This document shows positions 17,593 to 27,239 of a stretch of DNA of 64,000 nt, in pieces. The stretch is from Sphingosinicella sp. BN140058 (GTDB lineage Bacteria > Pseudomonadota > Alphaproteobacteria > Sphingomonadales > Sphingomonadaceae). The stretch covers positions 4,597,501-4,661,500 of the forward strand of contig NZ_CP035501.1 in NCBI RefSeq assembly GCF_004135585.1, written 5' to 3'. The notes beneath the pieces are model-generated. The model ran no database searches. It was given only the letters and a program-made list of their open reading frames with translations, and was not told where the DNA came from. How positions within the stretch are numbered: position 1 is the stretch's first letter; every line of letters begins with the position of its first letter. The translations under genes were made by a program, and so were the position numbers.

Positions 17593-20016
17593 TCATTCGT
17601 GGCGGAGGGCTGCGGCGGGGGCGGCGCGGCTGGCGCGGAGGGCGATGGTGAGGATGGTGAGCAGGGCGATGGCGAGTGCGAGGAGGCTGGCTCCTGCGAA
17701 GTAGAGCGGGGAGAGGGGGATGCGATCGGGGAAGCCGGCGAGCCACGTTCGTGCGGCGATCCAGGCGAGCGGCCAGGCGAGCAGATTGGCGATCAGGACG
17801 GGGCGGAGGAACTGGCCCAGCAGCAGGGTGACGATGTTGGTGGAGGACGCGCCAAGCGTCTTGCGGATGCCGATCTCCTTGACCCGCCGCGCGGTGTTGA
17901 ACGCGGCGAGACCCCAGAGGCCCACGCAGCCGATCAGCATGGCGAGGGCGGAGCCGATCGCGAACAGGCGGGCGGCGCGCTCGTCGGCTTCGTTCAGCTC
18001 GGCGAGCCTGGCATCGGCGGTGTCGGCGCGGAGCGGGATTTCGGGCGCGAGGCGGCGCCAGACGGCGCGAACGCGATCGAGCATTGCGCGCGGATCGCCG
18101 GTGAAGCGGATTGCGGCGATCGGCTGCGGCGGCAGATCGCGATAGTAGATGTAATGGCCGGCATTGTCGGCGATGCGCGGCGAGAAGAAGCGCATTTCGT
18201 CGATGACGCCGACGATCGTGCGCGGACGCGGTCCGCCGACGGTCTTGCCGACCGCTTCCTGCGGCGAGCGGAAGCCGAGCACCGCCAGCGCCTGGCGATT
18301 GACGATGATGTTGCGGCCTTCGTTCCAGCGTCGCCAATCGGTGGAATCATCGGCGCCGTGTGCGTCGTCGAGCAATCGCCCGGCAAGCAGGCGCGGGCCG
18401 TAGGTGCGGAAGAAATCGGGCCCGACGCCGGTCAGTCGGAGCATCGGTCCGCCCATCGGCGCACCGGCGGTCTCGATCACGTCGACAGCGCCTCCGCCGT
18501 CACCGGGGCTGGCGTTGGCGGTGCCCACGGACGTGACACCCGGCAACGCCCGGAATGCGGCGAGCAGGCTTTTCGCCTGATCGGCACCGAGCCGCGTATC
18601 GGCTAGCGAGGGTACCGTGATCAGGCCCTCCCGGCGGAAGCCGAGATCGGCATTGCGGACGTGGCGCATCTGGGCGGCAAGGACCAGGGTGGCGACCATG
18701 AAGGCGATGGCGAGCCCGAACTGGAGCACCACCAGCGCCTCGCGCAGGCGGCTGCCGGAGCGGCCGCCGCCCGGCGCATACGCCGATGCGAGCACGGCGG
18801 CAGCGGGAAAGCGCGACAGCAGCAGCGCCGGGTAGAGACCGGCGGCGAGGCCGATCAGCAGGGTCAGCAGGGCGAGCGTCGCAACGGTGAAGCCGTAGGG
18901 AATGGCAAGCCTGAGATCGCCGACGGCGTTGACGAACGGCAGGCCGAGCTCGGCGAGGATCAGGCCGAGCAGGGCCGCCACGGCGACGGTGACGATCGAC
19001 TCGCCGAGGAATTGCCGGATGAGCGCGCCGCGATCGGCACCGACCACTTTGCGGATCGCCACCTCACGCGCCCGAAGCCCGGCGCGGGCGGTGGCGAGGT
19101 TCACGTAATTGACGATCGCGATCAGCAGCGTGAGGAGGCCGACGATGCCGAGCGTCGCGACCATGAGCTTGCGGCCGGCGCTTTCCGGTCCGGTGGGCTG
19201 GAGATGGGTCTCGGCGAGCGGCAGCAGCTTCAGCGACAGCCATTTGGAGGCTTGGGGGCCGATGTCGGCAGTGGCGCGGCGATCGATGAAGGCGGGCAGC
19301 TTGCGCTCGAACGCACGCGCTTCCCCCGGGTTCGGGAAGCGCAGGATCGTGGTGAGCGATGCGGTGCCCCATTTGTACCAGGTCCATTCCGCCGGCGGCG
19401 GAGTTGCAGGGATCGGGATCAGGATCGAGGCGACGAGATCGGTGTTGGCGGGAAGATCCTCGAATATCCCGGCAATGCGGTAGGCCGCCGGCGAGTCCAA
19501 CGCGATCGTCAGAGTTTGGCCGATCGGATCCGAAGTGCCGAAATAGCGCCGTGCGGCGGTGCGGCTGATCAGGGCCGCGGCCGGATCGGCAAGCGCGCGG
19601 CGGCCGTCCCCGGCCACCATCGGAAGATCGAGGATGTCGAACAAGGATTTGTCCACCTGGACGACATCCTCGCTCACCGCCTGACCGTCGCGGATCACGC
19701 TGCCGCCCGCCTTGCCGCCGCGCAGACGGGTGCCGGCCACGCCCGGAAAATCGTCGTGCATCTGCTCGAGCAATCCCGACATCGTCAGGGGATAGTCGCC
19801 GTTGAACGGGCTGCCGGGAAAGTCGAGCCGCATCTGGACGCGGTAGAGCTCGTCATGGTGCGGCAGCCACGTCTCGTAACTGGTCTCGAACCGGACGTAG
19901 AGCCCGAGAACGAGGAAGATGGCGATGCCGAGCGCGAGCCCGCCGATATTGAGAGCGGCGTAGAGCCTGTGGCGGGTCAGCGCGCGGTACAGGCCAAGCA
20001 GGGCGAAGCGGTTCAT
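17593..20016 (-). CDS. ABC transporter permease, MacB/FtsX type
   Basis: An 807-residue inner-membrane protein with two repeats of a periplasmic MacB-type domain followed by an FtsX core. Membrane segments include the N-terminal one (YAALNIGGLALGIAIFLVLG), several around the middle (MVATLGIVGLLTLLIAIVNY and following) and a last group near the C terminus. Such duplicated permeases pair with a separate LolD-like ATPase and export peptides or antimicrobials or take part in envelope stress. I start at ATG 20016 because the upstream frame is low-complexity. The ATPase gene lies 41 bases upstream on the same strand. Confidence 0.93.
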   Translation of the reverse strand: MNRFALLGLYRALTRHRLYAALNIGGLALGIAIFLVLGLYVRFETSYETWLPHHDELYRVQMRLDFPGSPFNGDYPLTMSGLLEQMHDDFPGVAGTRLRGGKAGGSVIRDGQAVSEDVVQVDKSLFDILDLPMVAGDGRRALADPAAALISRTAARRYFGTSDPIGQTLTIALDSPAAYRIAGIFEDLPANTDLVASILIPIPATPPPAEWTWYKWGTASLTTILRFPNPGEARAFERKLPAFIDRRATADIGPQASKWLSLKLLPLAETHLQPTGPESAGRKLMVATLGIVGLLTLLIAIVNYVNLATARAGLRAREVAIRKVVGADRGALIRQFLGESIVTVAVAALLGLILAELGLPFVNAVGDLRLAIPYGFTVATLALLTLLIGLAAGLYPALLLSRFPAAAVLASAYAPGGGRSGSRLREALVVLQFGLAIAFMVATLVLAAQMRHVRNADLGFRREGLITVPSLADTRLGADQAKSLLAAFRALPGVTSVGTANASPGDGGGAVDVIETAGAPMGGPMLRLTGVGPDFFRTYGPRLLAGRLLDDAHGADDSTDWRRWNEGRNIIVNRQALAVLGFRSPQEAVGKTVGGPRPRTIVGVIDEMRFFSPRIADNAGHYIYYRDLPPQPIAAIRFTGDPRAMLDRVRAVWRRLAPEIPLRADTADARLAELNEADERAARLFAIGSALAMLIGCVGLWGLAAFNTARRVKEIGIRKTLGASSTNIVTLLLGQFLRPVLIANLLAWPLAWIAARTWLAGFPDRIPLSPLYFAGASLLALAIALLTILTIALRASRAAPAAALRHE

Positions 20017-20057
20017 CGGCGGTGTTCCTGACGGGGTTTGGCCTGAAGGGCTCGAGC

Positions 20058-20732
20058 CTAGAGGGCGCCGGCGGCGGAGGCGATTATGCGGCCGTCGAGC
20101 ATGTCGATGCGGCGGCCGGCGCAATCGGCGTGACTGAGCGAGTGGGTGACCATGACGATGGTCGCGCCCTCGGCGTTGAGCCCGGCGAGCATGTCCATCA
20201 CCTGGCGTCCATTCTCGGTATCGAGGTTGCCGGTGGGCTCGTCGGCGAGGATCAGCCGCGGCCCCGCAACGATCGCGCGGGCAATGGCGGCACGCTGCTG
20301 CTGTCCGCCCGAAAGCTGGTGTGGAAAGTGACGGGCGCGGTGGGCGATGCCGACCTTGTCCATGGCGGCGGCGACCAGGGCGGCACGATCGCCAATGGCC
20401 CGGTAGGCGAGGCCGAGCGCGACATTCTCGGCGATGGTCAGCTCGTCGATCAGGTTGAAGCTCTGGAAGACGAAGCCGAGGGTTTCGCCGCGAAAGCGGG
20501 CGCGCTGCTTTTCGCCAAGATCGGCAAGATCACGACCAGCGAACAGGTATTTGCCCGCCGTCGGCCGATCGACGGTGCCGAGGACGTTGAGCAAGGTCGA
20601 CTTGCCGCAGCCCGATGGGCCCATCACCGCGACGAACTCTCCGGCCTCGACGCATAGGTCGATAGCGTCGAGCGCGGTGGTCTCGACCTCGTCGGAACGA
20701 TAGCGACGCTGGATCTTCTCGAGACGGATCAT
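20058..20732 (-). CDS. ABC transporter ATP-binding protein, LolD/MacB type
   Basis: A 224-residue ATPase. Walker A is GPSGCGKST, the Q loop is in VFQSFNLI, the signature LSGGQQQR, Walker [13 protein letters not shown] and the H loop VTHS. The '[13 protein letters not shown]' region is typical for the LolD/MacB/FtsE group. It is co-transcribed with the permease downstream and faces the regulator-kinase pair across a 92-base promoter region, an arrangement that suggests regulation by that pair. Confidence 0.95.
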   Translation of the reverse strand: MIRLEKIQRRYRSDEVETTALDAIDLCVEAGEFVAVMGPSGCGKSTLLNVLGTVDRPTAGKYLFAGRDLADLGEKQRARFRGETLGFVFQSFNLIDELTIAENVALGLAYRAIGDRAALVAAAMDKVGIAHRARHFPHQLSGGQQQRAAIARAIVAGPRLILADEPTGNLDTENGRQVMDMLAGLNAEGATIVMVTHSLSHADCAGRRIDMLDGRIIASAAGAL

Positions 20733-20824
20733 GGAGCCTCCGGCAAAGAGACGGTTGCGTGTGCGGATGGTTCGGTCATCATGAGGACAGTGTCACCGAT
20801 CCGCCGCCGAAAGCCTAACCGATT

Positions 20825-22126
20825 ATGGAAACGAGATTTTTTCAGGATGCTGGGCGAGCTGACCGGCCGGCGGCGGACACTTCGTCCGGAAATGGACGGT
20901 CCGACGAAGCGTCAAGCAGGGCGACGATTCTGCTGATCGACGATGATCCGATCGTTTCCCGAGCGCTCGAGATCGCGTTCGTTCTGGCGGGGCACGGCCT
21001 GGAACGCGCCGCTTCCCCGGAAGAGGCGCATTCACGCCTGGCCCGCCGGCGCTTCGACGCGATCCTGCTCGACCTCAACTTCGCCCCTGGCGAGTCCGGC
21101 GGTGCCGAAGGGCTCGCCTGCCTGGCGCGGATCCTCGCGGAGGATCCGGCCGCCTGCGTGGTGGTCATCACCGCCCACAGCGGCATCCGGGTGGCGGTGG
21201 CGGCGATGCAGGCGGGCGCACGCGATTTCGTGATGAAGCCGTGGCGCAACGCCGAACTGATCGCGAAGATGGAGGCGGCGATCGCGCGTGGCGGGCCCGC
21301 CAGCCCGGCGGCGGCGGCGGCGGCGCGGCCGCTGCCGGGACCGGCGCGGCTCCTCGGCGACAGCCCGGCCATCGAGACGCTCCGCGCGATGATCCGGCGG
21401 GTCGCGCCTACGTCGGCCGGAATCACCATCACCGGCAGGCCAGGGTCGGGCCGCACTCTGGCGGCGACAGCGATCCATGCCGCCTCTGCGCACGCCGCGA
21501 CCCCGCTCGTCCGCGTCGATCTGCGCGATCCGGACGCCTGGGCGCTGCTCGACGCCGCCCATGGCAGCGTGCTGCTGCGCTATCCGGACAGCCTCGACGC
21601 GGTCAACCAGGCGCGGTTGCTCGCGCGGCTGCCGCCGGATCTTCGCTGTATCGGGATTGTCGACGATGCCGTTCGGCTGTCCCCCGGACTGCGGCGGCGG
21701 ATCGCAACGGTGGAGATACCGGTGCCCGCGCTTGCCGCACGCGGCAACGACATATTGTTGCTGGCCCGCCATTTCGCGGCGGCAGCAGCAGAACGGTTCG
21801 GCCGTCCGCCCACATCGCTCAGCCCGGCTGCGGAGGCTGCGATCCGCGCCGCGGCCTGGCCAGACGAGGTGCGCGGGCTCGCGTTGGCGATCGAGCGTGC
21901 CGTCCTGCTCGCCGACGATGGCAGGATCGATGCGGCGGCACTGGCGCTGCCGGCCGCTGGGCAGACGGTCGCTCAGCCGGTAGCGCCATACGACCTCGAC
22001 GAGACCGAGAAGAAGGTGATCGAAGCGGCCTTGCGGGAGCATCGCTTCAACGTCACCCGCGCCGCGGATGCGCTCGGTCTCAGCCGCGGCGCTCTTTACC
22101 GGCGAATGGCCCGCCATGGGCTCTAG
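20825..22126 (+). CDS. NtrC-like response regulator with degenerate AAA+ domain
   Basis: The 433 residues have a receiver (IDDDPI, phospho-acceptor Asp83 in ILLDLNFAPGE, Lys in VMKPW), a central AAA+-like region and a Fis-type helix-turn-helix (FNVTRAADALGLSRGALYRR). The centre is unusual: Walker A reads GRPGSGRT (Arg replaces the essential Lys), about 30-40 residues are missing compared with NtrC, and the sigma-54 contact loop GAFTGA is absent. It can therefore hardly activate sigma-54 promoters and probably works as a simple DNA-binding regulator. The kinase gene overlaps its 3' end. Confidence 0.88.
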   Translation: METRFFQDAGRADRPAADTSSGNGRSDEASSRATILLIDDDPIVSRALEIAFVLAGHGLERAASPEEAHSRLARRRFDAILLDLNFAPGESGGAEGLACLARILAEDPAACVVVITAHSGIRVAVAAMQAGARDFVMKPWRNAELIAKMEAAIARGGPASPAAAAAARPLPGPARLLGDSPAIETLRAMIRRVAPTSAGITITGRPGSGRTLAATAIHAASAHAATPLVRVDLRDPDAWALLDAAHGSVLLRYPDSLDAVNQARLLARLPPDLRCIGIVDDAVRLSPGLRRRIATVEIPVPALAARGNDILLLARHFAAAAAERFGRPPTSLSPAAEAAIRAAAWPDEVRGLALAIERAVLLADDGRIDAAALALPAAGQTVAQPVAPYDLDETEKKVIEAALREHRFNVTRAADALGLSRGALYRRMARHGL

Positions 22127-23240
22127 ATCAGGGCTGCGCGCGTTCCTGTTCGCGCTCGGCCTGGTCCTCTGCGGCATCCTCGGTGACGTGGCGTGGCGGC
22201 ACGGACTTTGGGGTCTGCTCACCGGTGCGATGCTGGCCGCGTTCTGGCTCGCCGCGCTGATCGGATGGGAGGTGGCGGAGCGACGTGCGCCGAAAGTGGC
22301 GGTCGCGGCACCGGAGCCGGGCAGCGCGTTTGCGCTGCGCCTGCTGCTCGATGCGTTGCCGACCCCGCTGGTGGCGATCGAGGGCAGTTCGGCACGCGCC
22401 CTCAACCGTGCCGGGCGCCGCCTGTTCGCGACCGACGATCGCATCGTTCCGACGCCTGCAGCGCTGCTCGATGCCGACGCTGCCTACTTCGGCTTCGAGG
22501 GGCGCCGCTGGCGGATCGACCGGGTCGAGATGCGCGAGACCGGCGGGCCGGCGGCACTCGCCGCGCTGATCGATATCGAGCAGGAGGAACGGGCGGCGGA
22601 AGCGCGGGCCGGCGCCGAGTTGATCCAGATACTGGGTCACGAACTGCTCAATGGCCTGTCGCCGATCGTGTCGCTGGCGGAGAGCGGTCTCGCCGCCGCC
22701 GACGACCCGGTGCTGCTGCGGGAGATCCTCGGCACGTTGGCGCGGCGGGCCGACGGGCTGCAGCGCTTCACCGCCAGCTATCGGGCGCTCGCCAGGCTGC
22801 CCGCCCCGGCGATCCGGCCGGTTCGGCTCGCGGATCTCGCGTTCGACCTGTCGCGTCTGTTCGCCGGCCGCTGGCCGAAGGTGACGCTGGAGGTCGACGT
22901 ACCGGAGGATTTGGCGTGGCCGCTCGATCGCGACCAGATCAACCAGGCCGTCTGGGCGCTGCTGCAGAATGCGGCCGAGGCGGCTCCGGCCGACAAGGAT
23001 GCGGCCGTTTGCTTGCGGATCCAACGGGCTGGAGCGGGGCTTGCCGTAGACGTGCAGGACAATGGCCCCGGGATCCCGCCCGATGCCACGCGCAACATCT
23101 TCAGGCCGTTCCACACCAGCAAGCCCGACGGATCCGGTATCGGTCTCAGCCTCGCCCGCCAGGTCGCCACCGCGCACGGCGGCGGCCTGACGCTGGAGCC
23201 GGGGGTGGCGACGATTTTCCGGCTGTGGCTGCCGGCGTGA
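22116..23240 (+). CDS. Membrane-bound sensor histidine kinase
   Basis: A 374-residue kinase with two N-terminal membrane segments (about residues 6-25 and 30-50) and almost no periplasmic loop, so the signal is probably sensed in or at the membrane. A PAS-like part follows, then HisKA with the acceptor His in IQILGHELLNGLSPIVSLAE and HATPase boxes LLQNAAEA (N), DNGPGIPPD (G1) and GSGIGLSLARQ (G2). The ATG at 22116 lies 11 bases inside the regulator gene, indicating coupling. Probably controls the ABC exporter on the other side of the promoter region. Confidence 0.92.
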   Translation: MGSRSGLRAFLFALGLVLCGILGDVAWRHGLWGLLTGAMLAAFWLAALIGWEVAERRAPKVAVAAPEPGSAFALRLLLDALPTPLVAIEGSSARALNRAGRRLFATDDRIVPTPAALLDADAAYFGFEGRRWRIDRVEMRETGGPAALAALIDIEQEERAAEARAGAELIQILGHELLNGLSPIVSLAESGLAAADDPVLLREILGTLARRADGLQRFTASYRALARLPAPAIRPVRLADLAFDLSRLFAGRWPKVTLEVDVPEDLAWPLDRDQINQAVWALLQNAAEAAPADKDAAVCLRIQRAGAGLAVDVQDNGPGIPPDATRNIFRPFHTSKPDGSGIGLSLARQVATAHGGGLTLEPGVATIFRLWLPA

Positions 23241-23255
23241 TCGCGGGCCGGGGCT

Positions 23256-23768
23256 TCAGGGCTTTTTGGTGCTGCCCGTCACGATCGCGCTGGTCTTGCC
23301 GTCCTGGAAGCTGGTCTGCACCGACAAGGTCCGTCCGGTCTTGTCGTCGGCGGCGGTGAACATGCGGGTCTCGCCGCTCTCCATGTTCATCGTGCCAGTG
23401 AGGCCGGCGGCGGCGGAGCGCGCCTTGTAGAAGTCGATCACCTTGGCCGGCGGGTCCGACGTGTCGAAGGCGGCCATCGCGCCGTCCGAGCCGTCGCGAT
23501 TGCCCGACATCGTCGTCGAGAGCTTGGCGCCGGGGTAAGCGGGGGCGATCGCCGCAAGCGCGGTAGGCCAGCTGCCGCCGGTCTCGATCCGCGACTGGCT
23601 GCCGTCGGGCGCGGTGGTCGTGATCACCGCCGCCTCGCCGTCCCCGTCGGTTGCGACCTTGACCTCGCCGCCCTCGTCCGTCTTGAAGCTGTGCTCGTCC
23701 TTGCTGCCGCACCCCGTCAGCAGCAGCCCCGCCGTAACACTCGCTGCCAATAGCATCCGCTTAGCCAT
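23256..23768 (-). CDS. Lipoprotein of unknown function
   Basis: A 170-residue protein with a lipoprotein signal: KRML then a hydrophobic stretch and lipobox LLTGCGS, so Cys about residue 19 becomes the acylated N terminus. The mature part contains acidic, Gly/Asp-rich strands (FKTDEGGEVKVATDGDGEA) and a segment PPAKVIDFYKARSAAAGL that resembles proteins annotated as 'polysaccharide/lipid-binding' by helix pattern only. No catalytic motif is visible. It is convergent with the kinase gene and divergent from the FixJ-type gene. Confidence 0.8.
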   Translation of the reverse strand: MAKRMLLAASVTAGLLLTGCGSKDEHSFKTDEGGEVKVATDGDGEAAVITTTAPDGSQSRIETGGSWPTALAAIAPAYPGAKLSTTMSGNRDGSDGAMAAFDTSDPPAKVIDFYKARSAAAGLTGTMNMESGETRMFTAADDKTGRTLSVQTSFQDGKTSAIVTGSTKKP

Positions 23769-24005
23769 TCTGCCCTCCCGAATATGTTCCTGCGCTTGCT
23801 TGCGACTGCATCGCGCCGCGTCAATCACCCCAAAAGGGTCTCGCGCCGCGAAACGGTGTCGACGCGCGATCGATCATTTCGCCGCTGTACCGTCCGAACA
23901 AGAACATTGATAGAGATGGAGGAGGGCTCTACCCGAAGGCCTGCGGTGCGAAGGGTCTGTGGGCCCGGCGTGCCGTGCGTTATGATCAACGCCTCGGGAG
24001 ATGTC

Positions 24006-24656
24006 ATGTCTGAGAACGGCCGAATCGTTCACCTGGTTGACGATGACGAGGCGATCCGCCGCTCCGCCAGCTTCATGCTGCGCACCTCCGGCTTCCTGGT
24101 GAAGACCTATCCGTCCGGCGTTCCAATGCTCGAACTGGGACGCGACATCGCTCCGGGCGTGATCCTGATGGACGTGCGCATGCCCGAGATGGACGGCCTC
24201 GAAGTCCAGAAGGCGCTGCGCGACAATGGCGTGTTCCTGCCGGTGATCGTGATGACCGGCCACGGCGACATCGGCATCGCCGTGGAGGCGATGAAAGGTG
24301 GGGCAGTCGACTTCATCGAAAAGCCGTTCGAGAAAGCGACGATGATCGCAGCGCTGGAGGAGGGCTTCGCCCGGCTGGAGCAGAGCGGTCGACGGCGTGC
24401 CCGGGCCGAGGAAGCCAAAGCGCGCCTCAAGGTGCTCACGGGCCGGGAGGTCGAGATCCTGGAAGGTCTCGTGCGTGGACATCCCAACAAGACGATCGCC
24501 TACGACCTGGGCATCAGCCCGCGCACCGTGGAAATCCATCGCGCCAACGTGATGCAGAAGCTGGAGGTGCCGAGCCTTTCCGATGCGCTGCGCATCGCTT
24601 TCGCCGCGGGGCTCGGCGACGATGCGGAGGTCGGCGACGAGGCGCAGGACGCCTGA
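24006..24656 (+). CDS. FixJ-family response regulator
   Basis: A 216-residue regulator with a receiver (VDDDEA, phospho-acceptor Asp in ILMDVRMPEMDG, Thr in VMTGHGD, Lys in FIEKPFEK) and a LuxR-type helix-turn-helix (LTGREVEILEGLVRGHPNKT followed by SPRTVEIHRANVMQKL). It is closer to classical FixJ than the regulator at 6612, with VMTGHGDIGIAVEAMKGGA nearly as in FixJ. No kinase gene adjoins it. The start ATG is the one next to the receiver domain. It lies 0.85 kb upstream of the cbb3 operon, which in rhizobia is under FixLJ-FixK control; a link here is only inferred. Confidence 0.92.
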   Translation: MSENGRIVHLVDDDEAIRRSASFMLRTSGFLVKTYPSGVPMLELGRDIAPGVILMDVRMPEMDGLEVQKALRDNGVFLPVIVMTGHGDIGIAVEAMKGGAVDFIEKPFEKATMIAALEEGFARLEQSGRRRARAEEAKARLKVLTGREVEILEGLVRGHPNKTIAYDLGISPRTVEIHRANVMQKLEVPSLSDALRIAFAAGLGDDAEVGDEAQDA

Positions 24657-24662
24657 TCGGAG

Positions 24663-25358
24663 ATGATGCGCTACGATACCCGGCTTCGGGGGCTCGCAAT
24701 CCTGCTCTCCGCGATGGCCGGATATGTCGACGCGATCGCCTTTCTCGAGCTGGGCGGGTTCTTCGTTTCGTTCATGAGCGGCAATTCGACCCGTCTTGCG
24801 GTCGGCGTCGCGCACCTTTCGCCTTCGGCATGGATCGCAGCAGGATTGATCGCCTCGTTCGTGGCCGGCGCCGCGTTGGGATCCCTGATCGGTGAAGCCG
24901 CCGGTGGGAATCGGCGCGCCGCGGTGCTGGCGCTGGTCGCCGGCGCACTTGCGATCGGATCGGCAATCGGAATTCTGTTCGGCGGCTTCGCAGCCGCAGC
25001 GCTGGTCGCCCTTGCCATGGGCGCGGAGAACGCGGTTTTCGAGGAGCAGGGGGAGGTGCGGATCGGTCTCACTTACATGAGCGGGACGCTCGTGAAGCTC
25101 GGCCAAAGCATCGCCGCACTCCTGCGCGGAACGATACGCCCTGGCTGGGCCAGTCTCGTGCTGCTCTGGACCGGATTTCTGGCCGGTGCGATCGGTGGCG
25201 CATCGGCGCGGCCCTGGCTCGGGCTCGGCGGCAGTCTGGCGGTCGCAGCCGGGTTCGCCGCCTGCGCAGCAACGATAACCTGGCGCTTCGATACGAAGCA
25301 CAACAACGATAGCCAGATTCGGCCAGAACCTGCGCGAGGCTTCCGGAAGAATACCTAG
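24663..25358 (+). CDS. DUF1275 (YoaK-type) membrane protein
   Basis: A 231-residue integral membrane protein with about six hydrophobic segments. The family marks are [23 protein letters not shown] near the N terminus (shown here in part: [21 protein letters not shown]) and [13 protein letters not shown], where this family has TYxTGTL. The function of the family is unknown; a role in small-molecule transport has been suggested. Seven bases after the FixJ-type gene, so probably co-transcribed with it. Confidence 0.88.
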   Translation: MMRYDTRLRGLAILLSAMAGYVDAIAFLELGGFFVSFMSGNSTRLAVGVAHLSPSAWIAAGLIASFVAGAALGSLIGEAAGGNRRAAVLALVAGALAIGSAIGILFGGFAAAALVALAMGAENAVFEEQGEVRIGLTYMSGTLVKLGQSIAALLRGTIRPGWASLVLLWTGFLAGAIGGASARPWLGLGGSLAVAAGFAACAATITWRFDTKHNNDSQIRPEPARGFRKNT

Positions 25359-25447
25359 CGGACGCAGCGTCTCTCTTTGCGACCGGGCCGAATAGGGGAC
25401 ATCCCGTAGTCCCAAACCAGCCTTTCGAGGCTAGCCGATCCGGTGCC

Positions 25448-25465
25448 GCACAGGGTGTCCTGTGC
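25448..25465. promoter_or_regulatory. Inverted repeat GCACAGG-GTGT-CCTGTGC upstream of ccoN
   Basis: Seven-base perfect arms with a four-base spacer, 36 bases before the ccoN start. No FNR/FixK-type box (TTGAT-N4-ATCAA) could be found in 25359-25501, so this palindrome is the best candidate for a control site of the oxidase operon. Confidence 0.4.
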
Positions 25466-25501
25466 TGCGCAACAGACCGGCAGGGCCGGGCGGGGACGGA
25501 C

Positions 25502-27211
25502 ATGGACACTTTGGTGATGAAGAGCGGCTTGTGGCTGCTCCTGGCGGTGGTGGCGGCCTTGCTGGTCGGCATCTCGGCCGATTTCGGTTTCTCGGCGCAT
25601 CTGACGATCGTCGCCATCGCCGCTTTGGCGGCAATGGCGTGGACGATGAAGAGCGCAGATTATGACGCGCTTGCCTCCGGCCGCGCGAAGGTGTCGCCCG
25701 ATCAGAGCGTCTATGACGACGAGCCGATCCGCTGGGGCGTGATCGCGACACTGTTCTGGGGCGTCGCGGGTTTCGGGGCAGGCCTGTTCATCGCGATGCA
25801 ACTTGCCTTTCCGGCACTGAATCTCGGCTTCGAATACACCAGCTTCGGACGGCTGCGGCCACTGCACACCTCTGCGGTGATCTTCGCCTTTGGCGGCAAC
25901 GCCCTGATCGCGACCAGTTTCTACGTCGTCCAGCGCACCTGCCGTGCGCGGCTCGCCTTCCCGAGCCTCGCCCGCTTCGTGTTCTGGGGCTACCAATTGT
26001 TCATCGTACTGGCGGCGACCGGCTACGTGCTTGGTATCACCGAGAGCAAGGAATATGCCGAACCCGAATGGTATGTCGACATCTGGCTGACCATCGTCTG
26101 GGTCGCCTATCTCGCCGTGTTCGTCGGCACCCTCGTCAAGCGCCGCGAGCCGCACATCTATGTGGCGAACTGGTTCTACCTGGCCTTCATCGTGACCATC
26201 GCGATGCTGCACATCGTCAACAATCTGACGATCCCGGTCAGCCTGGTCGGCTCCAAATCCTACTCTGCCTTCTCCGGCGTCCAGGATGCGCTGACCCAAT
26301 GGTGGTATGGCCATAACGCAGTCGGGTTCTTCCTGACCGCCGGCTTCCTGGCGATGATGTATTACTTCGTGCCGAAGCAGGCGGAGCGGCCGGTCTATTC
26401 CTACCGGCTCTCGATCATCCACTTCTGGTCGCTGATCTTCCTCTACATCTGGGCGGGTCCGCACCACCTCCACTACACGGCGCTGCCCGATTGGGCGCAG
26501 ACGCTCGGCATGGTGTTCTCGATCATGCTGTGGATGCCGAGCTGGGGCGGGATGATCAACGGCCTGATGACCTTGAACGGGGCATGGGACAAGATCCGGA
26601 CCGATCCGATCATCCGGATGATGGTAATCGCCCTCGCTTTCTACGGCATGGCGACTTTCGAGGGCCCGATGATGTCGGTGCGCACGGTCAACAGCCTGTC
26701 GCATTACACCGACTGGACCATCGGACACGTCCACGCCGGCGCGCTCGGCTGGAACGGCATGATCACCTTCGCCTGCGTCTATTATCTGGCGCCGCGGCTG
26801 TGGGGCCGCCACCGGCTCTATTCGCTGCGGATGGTGAACTGGCACTTCTGGCTCGCGACGCTCGGCATCGTCCTTTACGCCGCCGCGATGTGGACGGCCG
26901 GCATCATGCAGGGCCTGATGTGGCGGGAATATGGCGCCGACGGCTACCTCGTCTACGCCTTCTCCGAAGTCGTCGCCGCGATGTTCCCGATGTACGTGAT
27001 CCGCTCCGCGGGCGGTCTGCTCTACCTCGCCGGCTTCCTGATCATGGTGTTCAACGTCTGGATGACGGTGAAGGGCAAGCTCCGCGAGGAGAAGCCGATG
27101 TCCGACGCGGCCTTCAATCCCGCCGCCGACCGGCCGCTGTCGAAGACGGCGCCGGTGCGGACCGCCGCGCCGGCCAACGATCCGGCCGAGCCGCTGATCG
27201 CAGCCGAATAA
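25502..27211 (+). CDS. ccoN: cbb3-type cytochrome c oxidase subunit I
   Basis: Catalytic subunit of the high-affinity terminal oxidase: reduces oxygen to water at a low-spin haem b and a haem b3-CuB centre and pumps protons. It has 569 residues and about 14 membrane segments, two of them in an N-terminal extension before the conserved core. Metal-ligand histidines are visible in [30 protein letters not shown] and [19 protein letters not shown]. First gene of the operon ccoNOQP-GHIS-hemN. Confidence 0.97.
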   Translation: MDTLVMKSGLWLLLAVVAALLVGISADFGFSAHLTIVAIAALAAMAWTMKSADYDALASGRAKVSPDQSVYDDEPIRWGVIATLFWGVAGFGAGLFIAMQLAFPALNLGFEYTSFGRLRPLHTSAVIFAFGGNALIATSFYVVQRTCRARLAFPSLARFVFWGYQLFIVLAATGYVLGITESKEYAEPEWYVDIWLTIVWVAYLAVFVGTLVKRREPHIYVANWFYLAFIVTIAMLHIVNNLTIPVSLVGSKSYSAFSGVQDALTQWWYGHNAVGFFLTAGFLAMMYYFVPKQAERPVYSYRLSIIHFWSLIFLYIWAGPHHLHYTALPDWAQTLGMVFSIMLWMPSWGGMINGLMTLNGAWDKIRTDPIIRMMVIALAFYGMATFEGPMMSVRTVNSLSHYTDWTIGHVHAGALGWNGMITFACVYYLAPRLWGRHRLYSLRMVNWHFWLATLGIVLYAAAMWTAGIMQGLMWREYGADGYLVYAFSEVVAAMFPMYVIRSAGGLLYLAGFLIMVFNVWMTVKGKLREEKPMSDAAFNPAADRPLSKTAPVRTAAPANDPAEPLIAAE

Positions 27212-27239
27212 TCCAGTCGCCAAGCAAGGACCTTTCGAA

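Noticed and set aside
20825..22126. Functional sigma-54 activator
   Set aside because: Lacks GAFTGA and the Walker A lysine, so called an NtrC-like DNA-binding regulator instead.
25359..25501. FNR/FixK box before ccoN
   Set aside because: Looked for TTGAT-N4-ATCAA and relaxed forms on both strands without success.
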